From: Microcystis sp. T1-4 | GTDB taxonomy: Bacteria > Cyanobacteriota > Cyanobacteriia > Cyanobacteriales > Microcystaceae | Direction of reading: 5' to 3' | DNA: 42,401 nt | Assembly (NCBI RefSeq): GCF_000297435.1 | Contig: NZ_CAIP01000413.1 | Location: forward strand, 1 to 42,401 | Shown here: positions 16,287-23,364 of the stretch, piece after piece | How positions within the stretch are numbered: the first letter of the stretch is position 1 | How the letters are laid out: every line of letters begins with the position of its first letter | Position numbers and translations under genes: made by a program | The notes under the pieces: generated by a model | What the model was told of the DNA's origin: nothing | What the model saw: only the letters and a program-made list of their open reading frames with translations | Databases searched by the model: none

Positions 16287-16665
16287 AGAAATAAAACCTT
16301 TCCTGTTTTTTGGGAGAGCAGATTTGTTATCCTTTGTCAAGAACTTGCCAGAGAATTGTTACACATCTTAATAGAATTATAACCCTGCATGGAAATTAAG
16401 TGGTAGGTGTGTTGAGAGAGATAATTGGGAAAAAGCCGCATAGATACAGCATTTACAGGGAAAAAACGGGATAACATTGCTAAAACCTGCGAGCTTATCC
16501 TAGTTACTTCCATCTACCCCTATCTATCGATTAATTCTGTCAAATTGGCTACAGTGAGGCCGAGGTGATTCCCCCAATCCCCTTTTTTACCTGTTACTTT
16601 TCACCCGATCTGCCCAGTCTTGGTATTGTTAAAAATATAGAACCTCCGAACAAGGTCTCAACTCC
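16287..16665. other. Intergenic region between lyase and nadK
   Basis: The divergent promoters of the two flanking genes must lie here, but no clear -35/-10 pair, repeat, RNA or short gene could be recognised. A weak AAGG at about 16652-16655 precedes the GTG start of nadK. Confidence 0.5.
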
Positions 16666-17586
16666 GTGCAGTTAAAACAAGTAATCATTGCCCATAAGGC
16701 CAACCATCCCCAAAGTAAAGCATGGGCGGAAAAATGCGCTAAACAGTTAGAAGCCCGTCAGTGTAAAGTTTTAATGGGACCCAGTGGCTTTAAAGATAAT
16801 CCCTATCCAGTATTTTTAGCCTCAGCATCGGAAAAAATCGACCTCGCCATCGTTTTGGGCGGAGATGGAACCATTTTAGCCGCCGCTCGCTATTTAGCTC
16901 ACGAAGACATTCCGATTTTAGCGGTGAATGTCGGCGGCCATCTGGGATTTTTAACGGAACCTTTTGAGATTTTCCAAGATACGGAGACGGTCTGGGAGCG
17001 TTTACAATCCGATCACTATGCGGTACAACAACGGATGATGTTAAAGGCCAGAATCTATGAAGGGGATAAAAGAAACCCCCAGGCAGTGAGCGAGGCATTT
17101 TATGCCCTGAATGAGATGTGTGTGAAACCCGCTAGTATCGATAGGATGCCCACCTCGATCCTGGAAATCGAGGTGGACGGGGAAATAGTAGATCAGTACC
17201 AAGGAGACGGTTTATTAGTGGCTACTCCCACGGGGTCCACCTGTTACACCGCTTCCGCTAATGGCCCGATTATACACCCCGGCATGGAAGCGATTGCTGT
17301 CACCCCGATTTGTCCCTTGAGTCTCTCCAGTCGGCCGATTGTCATTCCCCCGGCATCCCTGGTCAGTATTTGGCCTCTGGGAGACTACGAATTAAATACT
17401 AAACTCTGGATGGATGGCGCTTTGGCCACTTCCATTTGGCCTGGGCAATGGGTGGGAGTTACCAAAGCTGAAAAATTCGCCCAATTTATTATCCTGCGGG
17501 AAAGCTATTCTTTTTATCAGACTCTACAGGAAAAATTGCAATGGGCCGGGGCGAGAATTCATTATGATGGCAATCGTCATAATTAG
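16666..17586 (+). CDS. nadK: NAD kinase
   Basis: The enzyme phosphorylates NAD to NADP in the cytoplasm, feeding photosynthetic electron transport and the oxidative pentose phosphate pathway. The 306-residue product has the GGDGT motif at residues 65-69, NVGGHLGFL shortly after, and ATPTGSTCYTASANGP in the C-terminal domain. All are standard for the family. The start is GTG at 16666. The TAG stop at 17584-17586 is also the first three bases of a dispersed repeat, so the repeat may supply the stop codon. Cyanobacteria often have two NAD kinases; which paralogue this is cannot be told here. Confidence 0.95.
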   Translation: MQLKQVIIAHKANHPQSKAWAEKCAKQLEARQCKVLMGPSGFKDNPYPVFLASASEKIDLAIVLGGDGTILAAARYLAHEDIPILAVNVGGHLGFLTEPFEIFQDTETVWERLQSDHYAVQQRMMLKARIYEGDKRNPQAVSEAFYALNEMCVKPASIDRMPTSILEIEVDGEIVDQYQGDGLLVATPTGSTCYTASANGPIIHPGMEAIAVTPICPLSLSSRPIVIPPASLVSIWPLGDYELNTKLWMDGALATSIWPGQWVGVTKAEKFAQFIILRESYSFYQTLQEKLQWAGARIHYDGNRHN

Positions 17587-17765
17587 GGTTTGCGGCAAAA
17601 AGTTTTTCGTGGGGACAGGGTGTGGCCCCCCCAACCCCCCCGACATCGGGGGGGCAAGTGGGGTGTAGGGTTTTACCGATTTTGAGGGGGTCAATTACCT
17701 AATTTTCAGGGAAAAAGTCCCTGAATTTTCCCCCCAATCACTCCAAAGGTCGGCACTTTTTGAGG
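17584..17765 (+). repeat. Dispersed repeat family B, copy 1
   Basis: It begins TAGGGTTTGCGGCAAAAAG, passes through GGGTGTGG and GGGGGTCAATTACCTAATTT, and ends near TTTTCCCCCC and beyond. The same blocks in the same order lie at 34789-34925, again directly after a stop codon. A reverse partial copy is at 42190-42262. This copy has an extra perfect hairpin at 17635-17654 with a 9-bp stem (CCCCCCCGA/TCGGGGGGG). Confidence 0.85.
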
Positions 17766-17849
17766 TCAAAAAAGTCTAAAAACCTTATCCAACAAGGTTT
17801 TTAGATTTATTGAACAAGCCCTAAGTATATCTTCTAAAATTGGTCATTA

Positions 17850-17936
17850 CTTCCGATTTTATCAGTCAATCTAGGCTTTTGGGGGGTTCTACCCCCAAAC
17901 CCAGAAACGCATTTGCTGATTGTCGGTATTTCTGCA
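17850..17936 (+). repeat. Dispersed repeat related to 171-220 and 42263-42295
   Basis: The first part (ATTACTTCCGATTTTATC through GGGGGGTTCTACCCCC) matches 171-220. The last part (TTGCTGATTGTCGGTATTTC) matches 42263-42295 in reverse. The region up to nrdB at 18019 holds no gene. Confidence 0.7.
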
Positions 17937-18018
17937 AGAGAGGGTCAAAAGTTGTCAAAATATTTGACAAAGTTGCCACTTTATGGTAATAAATTCGGTT
18001 ATTCTTGTCCTGTAAATT

Positions 18019-19086
18019 TTAAATTTCATCCCATCCCGTTAAGCCAGAAGACATAACATAACTGGTAACGGTTGCTTCAAAAAAGTTCGCTTTGGTGTGG
18101 CCTTCTTTTTTGGTATCGGAGAAGCGTTCCAGATGGTTATAGGGACTTTTGTTATACTTTTCTTCCCTGTATAAAGGCTCAAGTCCGATCGCTTTTAGCC
18201 GAATATTAGCGAGGTATTTAGTGTACTGTTCGGTACTGTATTCGGTAATACCTAAAATGTCGTTGCCAACGATGTGATTTGTCCAGCGACATTCGTGTTT
18301 AACGGCACTATCGAACATCTCATAAATCTGTTCAACGGAATGGGGAAAAATTGCCATGGCTTCGGGAATAAGTTTTTGATACAAACGGACGTGACTTAAT
18401 TCGTCCCGGTTGATCATTTTGAAAACGTCAGCACTACCGGACATTAGCTGTCGAGAAGCAAGATTATAGAAAAAGATAAAGCCGTTATAAAAATACAAAC
18501 TCTCCAGTAAATAGTCGGCAAGAAGGGCGATAAAATAGCTTTCAGTAGTTTGTTTGTCGATGTATTGCTGGTAGAGACTAGCAATAAATTCACAGCGATC
18601 CCTGAGAACTTTATCGGTGCGCCAAAAGTCATAAACTTCACCTCTGCGATCCGAGGGAATAATGGTTTCAATTAAGTATTGATAACTTTGATTGTGCATG
18701 GCTTCTTGGGAAATTTGTTCCGCCATACAAAGACTAATTTCTGGCGCAGTGACGCTACCTTTTAGGTGGGGAATATTACAGGTTTGTACGGAATCAAGAA
18801 AAGTTAGATAGGACAAAATACCATCATAAGCATATCTTTCTTCATCGGTAAGATGCCCGTATTCAGTCACGTCTTGAGTGATATCTAAGCGTTGCGGAAT
18901 CCAGAAATTTTCGCGCATTTGTTGATATAAACCCACCGCCCAGGTGTAGCGGACATCGTTTAATTGCATCAGGTTAGTGGTGTTACCAAACCAGATCGAA
19001 CGGTTTTCGATCGCATCATCTCCCGCTGGATTGAAGATCGGGGAAATGGGCATCGAATGGCAAGAATTAACTAAATGTAAGGACAT
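18019..19086 (-). CDS. nrdB: Ribonucleotide reductase class I, beta subunit
   Basis: NrdB holds the diiron-tyrosyl radical cofactor that starts nucleotide reduction by NrdA. The 355-residue protein keeps every expected ligand: D98, E128, H131 (EAMHNQSY), E195, E229 and H232 (RDELSH), with the radical tyrosine at Y135, seven residues after E128 as in E. coli. It ends GLTGWDEI. It is separated from nrdA by three DUF29 genes on the same strand with short gaps, so it may be the distal gene of one operon. Confidence 0.96.
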   Translation of the reverse strand: MSLHLVNSCHSMPISPIFNPAGDDAIENRSIWFGNTTNLMQLNDVRYTWAVGLYQQMRENFWIPQRLDITQDVTEYGHLTDEERYAYDGILSYLTFLDSVQTCNIPHLKGSVTAPEISLCMAEQISQEAMHNQSYQYLIETIIPSDRRGEVYDFWRTDKVLRDRCEFIASLYQQYIDKQTTESYFIALLADYLLESLYFYNGFIFFYNLASRQLMSGSADVFKMINRDELSHVRLYQKLIPEAMAIFPHSVEQIYEMFDSAVKHECRWTNHIVGNDILGITEYSTEQYTKYLANIRLKAIGLEPLYREEKYNKSPYNHLERFSDTKKEGHTKANFFEATVTSYVMSSGLTGWDEI

Positions 19087-19139
19087 GATTACTTGGATAT
19101 TATGGCACTTTTAGGTTATAATAGATTTTCGGTAAAAAG

Positions 19140-19586
19140 TCAAATGGTTTGATTAGGAATAAATTCAAAATCTAGGGCTTCTGCCAAAGTAAATGGGCAG
19201 TCCTTCGGGAATTTATCGAGGTTTATCCCTGTTTCAATAGCGGCTTTTTTTCTGGCTTTGTTATAGCATTTTTTTAAATTTTCTTCTGTTAAAAAAATCT
19301 TAAGACTAGGGCTAGTTTCTAAATCTTCTTCGATTCTTTCGCGATGCTCAAAAAGGGTTAATGCCCAGCTTCTGGTTTGTTTTTCTGGCTCTTGTAAGTA
19401 TTTTAGTAAATGCCATAAAATTACGATCAGATTGCTTTTTAATGCTTTCTGTTGACTGATAGACATAGATTTGATTTCTTCAATTAAATTCTCTAAATCT
19501 AAATCGGAAAACTGGCGATTTTCCAGTAAATTAATTGTTTTCTCTAGCCAGAGATAGTAGTCCTTTTCGTATAATTTCTTTTCCAT
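19140..19586 (-). CDS. DUF29 family protein (copy C)
   Basis: The 148-residue product starts MEKKLYEKDYYLWLEKTINL and keeps the DUF29 hallmark LENRQFSDLDLENLIEEI. A GTG start at 19601 would add five residues. It is the most diverged of three tandem DUF29 genes, carrying the NLIVILWHLLKYLQ core but a shorter middle part. DUF29 proteins are small, helical, abundant in cyanobacteria and of unknown function. It lies 53 bp upstream of nrdB on the same strand. Confidence 0.85.
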   Translation of the reverse strand: MEKKLYEKDYYLWLEKTINLLENRQFSDLDLENLIEEIKSMSISQQKALKSNLIVILWHLLKYLQEPEKQTRSWALTLFEHRERIEEDLETSPSLKIFLTEENLKKCYNKARKKAAIETGINLDKFPKDCPFTLAEALDFEFIPNQTI

Positions 19587-19623
19587 AATTACCCACTTCA
19601 CTTGCTTTTATACTCTGTCAATA

Positions 19624-20076
19624 TTATTTTGAGATTTCAGGAAACCAATCCTCATTTAAAGCCTGTTCTATAGTGCAAATTGGAGCTAAACTGACCAAAT
19701 TTTCAGCCATTCCAGATAATTCGATCAAAGAAATACGAGCTTCTTGAAAAGAGTTGTTAAAAATTTCAATTAGATAAGGCTGTAAACTAGGACTATCGGC
19801 AATAATTCTTTTTATGGCACGACGGAAATTCCTAATTTCATTTTTCCATCCTCTTTGATTATATTCTAATTCCGACTGCCAGTAAGCTAGTTTCAGCAAA
19901 TGTTCTAATAACCGAGTTAAATAACTTTCTAAACTTCGTTTCTCACTTTTCCCCATACTACTAATTTCATCAATTAAATTTTCTAAATCCAACTCAGAAA
20001 ATTGACGATTTTCTAGTAAAGATATGGTTTTATCTAACCAGAGATAGTAATCTTTTTCGTATAAATCACTCTTCAT
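19624..20076 (-). CDS. DUF29 family protein (copy B)
   Basis: The 150-residue product starts MKSDLYEKDYYLWLDKTISL. It shares LENRQFSELDLENLIDEI and LLEHLLKLAYWQSELEYN with copy A at 20080-20556. About 85 bp near the 5' ends of A and B are nearly identical at the DNA level, showing recent duplication. Only 3 bp separate it from copy A, so the two are probably cotranslated. Function unknown. Confidence 0.88.
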   Translation of the reverse strand: MKSDLYEKDYYLWLDKTISLLENRQFSELDLENLIDEISSMGKSEKRSLESYLTRLLEHLLKLAYWQSELEYNQRGWKNEIRNFRRAIKRIIADSPSLQPYLIEIFNNSFQEARISLIELSGMAENLVSLAPICTIEQALNEDWFPEISK

Positions 20077-20079
20077 TGC

Positions 20080-20556
20080 TTAATCCTCTCCGAGAAACTC
20101 AGGAAACCAATTTTCATCTAAAATTTGGTCGATTGATCCAATAGGTGTAGCACTTAAAAGTCTTTTATCGATGCCAGAACCTTCGACAAATAGATGGCAA
20201 GCATCCTCATAACATGGCTCAAGAATCTCGGTGAGGTAAGATGCTAAGTTTGTATTATAAGTTCCATCCTTTTTGTTGCTAATAATTCTTTTTATTTGAA
20301 TGCGAAAATTTAAAATCTCACGTCGCCACTTGTTTTTATTGTAATCGCGCTTAGATTGCCAATAAGTTAATTTAAGTAAATGCTCCAAGAGTTTAGTTAG
20401 TAAACTCTCTAACTTCTGACGTTCTCTTCTGGACATATCTTTTATTTCATCAATTAAATTTTCTAAATCCAACTCAGAAAACTGGCGATTTTCTAGCAAA
20501 GATATGGTTTTATCTAACCAGAGATAGTAATCCTGTTCGTATAAAGTCTTATCCAT
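20080..20556 (-). CDS. DUF29 family protein (copy A)
   Basis: The 158-residue product starts MDKTLYEQDYYLWLDKTISL and has the LLEHLLKLTYWQSKRDYNKN core of DUF29. It begins 38 bp after the nrdA stop and ends 3 bp before copy B. No catalytic motif or membrane segment is visible. Its place in the ribonucleotide reductase cluster may be incidental. Confidence 0.88.
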   Translation of the reverse strand: MDKTLYEQDYYLWLDKTISLLENRQFSELDLENLIDEIKDMSRRERQKLESLLTKLLEHLLKLTYWQSKRDYNKNKWRREILNFRIQIKRIISNKKDGTYNTNLASYLTEILEPCYEDACHLFVEGSGIDKRLLSATPIGSIDQILDENWFPEFLGED

Positions 20557-20594
20557 AGCTGTGATTATATTGATGAATAAGACTTATCTTAACC

Positions 20595-22907
20595 TTAATT
20601 AGCGCAACTAGAACAACTATCGTCAGACTCTCGAAAATTGTCCTTTTGTACGGTGCGGACATAATAAATCGCTTTACACCCCAATTCCCACGCCATGATT
20701 AGAGTATCAAAGATATCTTTAGCAGTGAGACAACGGTTAGGTTCTGCGGGGAAATAAACCCCTTCATTGAGGTTGAATAATAACTCCATAGAAATCCCCG
20801 TATCGATCCATTCTTGCATAGTGGCGATCGCTTTCACCACTTGCTGCTGTTCGAGGTTTTTATTCTCCGGATAAAACCAGAAAGCTTCTTCAATAAAAGG
20901 TGGCGCGATGGGAACGGTTCCCTTTGCCCATTTATCGTAGAAAAAGCGACTATAAACCGGCAAAACACTAGCGGTACATCCCTGTACCAAACTAGAGGAG
21001 GTATTAGGAGCAATGGCGGTAATATGGGAGTTACGGATGCCAAATCGTTGAATATCTGCGGCTAATTGTTGCCATCTTTGTGGTTGCACTGCGTTATTTA
21101 AAAACCATGCCACTGGTTTGGCACCGATTAATTTACCTTGACTCCATTCGCTACCCAAGAAAGCTTGATAAGCGCCGCGTTCTTTGGCTAATTCCATCGA
21201 GGAATAGGTACACCAATAGCCAATTTCTTCAAATAAATTACTAATTTCTGACAGGTTATTGTAGGATAACTTCCGTTTCGCTAACCAGTCAGCCAATCCC
21301 ATCGCTCCTACCCCAATAGTGCGATATTTATCGTTGTGGTTTTTAGCATTATCAAAGGGAGGATTAGTGATATCGATAGTATTGTCGAGAATCCTGACAG
21401 CGATTTGACAATTAGACTCGATTTCTTCCCCGTCGATATTGGCTAAATTAAGGCTAACTAAATTACAGCAATGGGCAGTTTTATCGGGGGTGACATTCGA
21501 GAAACTCTCCGTGCATAAATTTACACCGGGGATATAGCCATCGTGTTTATTAGGATTAGCGCGATTGATGGTATCTTTGAAGGCAATGTAGGGCATTCCT
21601 GTTTCCACTTGGGAACGCATGATACTTTTAAATAAGTCCCGGGCATTGATTTTTTTATAGAGGACAATCTCTCTATCTAAATTAGCCTCTACTAAACGAT
21701 AAGCCTCTTCAAATGCTTCCCCCCATAGTTCCGCTAATTCTATACCTAATTTATTGCGAACTTCGTAGGGATCTACTAATGTCCACTCGGCTTTATTTAT
21801 CACCCGACGCATGAATTCATCGGTGATAACTAATTGGGGAAAAACATCATAAGCTTTGCGTCTTTGATCACCGTTTTCTGTCTGCATTTCCAGAAATTCT
21901 GGCACATCTAAATGCCAGATGTCAACACCGATGGTAACAGCCCCGGCCCGTCTTCCCCCCTGATTTACTGCAATAGCTGTATCGTTAAGTAACTTAATCC
22001 AGGGAATAATCCCACCGGAAGCATTAGCTTTCCCCATTACCCAGCTACCAGTGGCGCGAATCCTACTCACATTCACCCCGACACCGCCACCATTTTTTGA
22101 GATGCGGGCAGCATTAGTAATCTCGCCGAAAATGCTTTCTAAACTGTCGTCAATGGAGAGGATAAAACAACTGGTTAGGGAACCTTTGGGCGTGCGTAAA
22201 TTGGCTAAAATTGGGGTGGCAAGAGAGATTTTTCTTTGGGCAATCGCCTGATAAAATTTCTTCGCCCAGGGGAGTCTATTAGCCGGTTCTTCCACAATGG
22301 CAAGCAGTAGGGAACAGGTTAATAATGCCTCTTGGGGTAACTCATTTTTGAGTAAATAACGGCTAGTGATTAACAAGGCCCCAGCGTAGTCATAATCGAT
22401 ATCCCAATCGGGATTAATCCAAGAACCGGCTTCTTTTAATTCTGCCTCGGAATAGATGAGAATCCTTTCGTCGTACAGGCGATTTTTAACTTGAGTTTTG
22501 ACGGTTTTCTCGTAATTTCCGTACTGATAACCCCGCACTACCAAGGTATCTTTCCAAAGACTCCAAATATGCAATCTTCCCGCCACATAGCGCCAATCCG
22601 GTTCCTCGGGACTACACATTTCTAGAGCGCAATTGATTAAATTATCCTGTATTTCCCTAGTGGTAATCCCATCCCGCAGGCGTGTGGTTAAACCCGCTTC
22701 TAAGGCAATAGAATTGACTTTTTTGCCCTCACAAGCCCACTCTACCACGTCGCGAATTTTGCCGATATTTAAGCTTGTGGTGGAACCATCGCGCCGAATC
22801 ACTCTAATTGCATGGCTGCCCATATTCGCTAAAGGGGTAGAACGAAAGGGTATTACTTCGTTATTTTTGTGAATGGAAACGGCAGTAGTCAAGGGCTTCG
22901 ATTGCAT
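20595..22907 (-). CDS. nrdA: Ribonucleotide reductase class I, alpha subunit
   Basis: NrdA reduces ribonucleoside diphosphates to deoxy forms using the radical from NrdB. The 770-residue protein has an N-terminal ATP-cone (about residues 32-120, IRVIRRDGSTTSLNIGKI) for allosteric activity control. The first redox cysteine is in GSLTSCFILS, the thiyl-radical cysteine and glutamate are in NLCTES, the partner cysteine is in AHCCNLVS, and the C-terminal shuttle pair is C765/C768 (DSCSSCAN). The start ATG at 22905-22907 has only a weak ribosome-binding site. A plausible promoter and an NrdR-like box lie upstream. Confidence 0.97.
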   Translation of the reverse strand: MQSKPLTTAVSIHKNNEVIPFRSTPLANMGSHAIRVIRRDGSTTSLNIGKIRDVVEWACEGKKVNSIALEAGLTTRLRDGITTREIQDNLINCALEMCSPEEPDWRYVAGRLHIWSLWKDTLVVRGYQYGNYEKTVKTQVKNRLYDERILIYSEAELKEAGSWINPDWDIDYDYAGALLITSRYLLKNELPQEALLTCSLLLAIVEEPANRLPWAKKFYQAIAQRKISLATPILANLRTPKGSLTSCFILSIDDSLESIFGEITNAARISKNGGGVGVNVSRIRATGSWVMGKANASGGIIPWIKLLNDTAIAVNQGGRRAGAVTIGVDIWHLDVPEFLEMQTENGDQRRKAYDVFPQLVITDEFMRRVINKAEWTLVDPYEVRNKLGIELAELWGEAFEEAYRLVEANLDREIVLYKKINARDLFKSIMRSQVETGMPYIAFKDTINRANPNKHDGYIPGVNLCTESFSNVTPDKTAHCCNLVSLNLANIDGEEIESNCQIAVRILDNTIDITNPPFDNAKNHNDKYRTIGVGAMGLADWLAKRKLSYNNLSEISNLFEEIGYWCTYSSMELAKERGAYQAFLGSEWSQGKLIGAKPVAWFLNNAVQPQRWQQLAADIQRFGIRNSHITAIAPNTSSSLVQGCTASVLPVYSRFFYDKWAKGTVPIAPPFIEEAFWFYPENKNLEQQQVVKAIATMQEWIDTGISMELLFNLNEGVYFPAEPNRCLTAKDIFDTLIMAWELGCKAIYYVRTVQKDNFRESDDSCSSCAN

Positions 22908-22963
22908 AATTAGGAAGTTGCGGCGTTAAAAAATTTGACAAATTAATCTATTTGTACTAGAGT

Positions 22964-22992
22964 ATTCTATCAGATTTTCTAGGAAAACACAA
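22964..22992 (-). promoter_or_regulatory. Candidate sigma-70-type promoter of nrdA
   Basis: On the minus strand TTGTGT (22987-22992) and TAGAAT (22964-22969) are spaced by 17 bp, about 57 bp upstream of the nrdA start codon. This is a by-eye match to the -35/-10 consensus only. Confidence 0.4.
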
Positions 22993-23018
22993 CATCTAGC
23001 GTCTTAAATAATCCTATC

Positions 23019-23034
23019 ACTCTATATATGGTAT
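23019..23034. promoter_or_regulatory. NrdR-box-like site 1
   Basis: ACTCTATATATGGTAT matches the NrdR box consensus (ACACWATATVTWGTGT) at 13 of 16 positions. It lies 27 bp upstream of the proposed nrdA -35 element. NrdR represses ribonucleotide reductase genes in most bacteria. The match was judged by eye. Confidence 0.4.
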
Positions 23035-23328
23035 AGCGAGGATTGTTTTGTTCCCCAAAACAGTGTTTTAGGTGACATTTTCTGGCAAAAATTCTGGATT
23101 TTTCCTAGAAAAAAATAGTTCTTTTGTATGCTTGACAAAAAGCTTTTTCTTTGATAGAAAAACAGGCTGACTGCTGAGGAGGTTGTGGTGAGATTTTATT
23201 TGTTCTTAACTTTTCGATAATTTAAGACAAGAGTGGATTAAAAGTCAAATTTCCTCGGAGAACCTCTGAGAGAGTAAAATTTCTCTTTTCGCTATTTAGT
23301 GTCTTACCGCTAGAATAATAGGACAAAA

Positions 23329-23344
23329 ACGCTATATATAGCGT
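23329..23344. promoter_or_regulatory. Perfect 16-bp palindrome, NrdR-box-like site 2
   Basis: ACGCTATATATAGCGT is a perfect palindrome and matches the NrdR box consensus at 14 of 16 positions. It starts 12 bp after a possible -10 (TAGAAT, 23311-23316) and ends 20 bp before the start of the CyRepA1-like gene, a typical repressor position. It could instead be an operator for the replication protein itself. Confidence 0.45.
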
Positions 23345-23364
23345 CTAGCCAGCAGAGGACAAGG

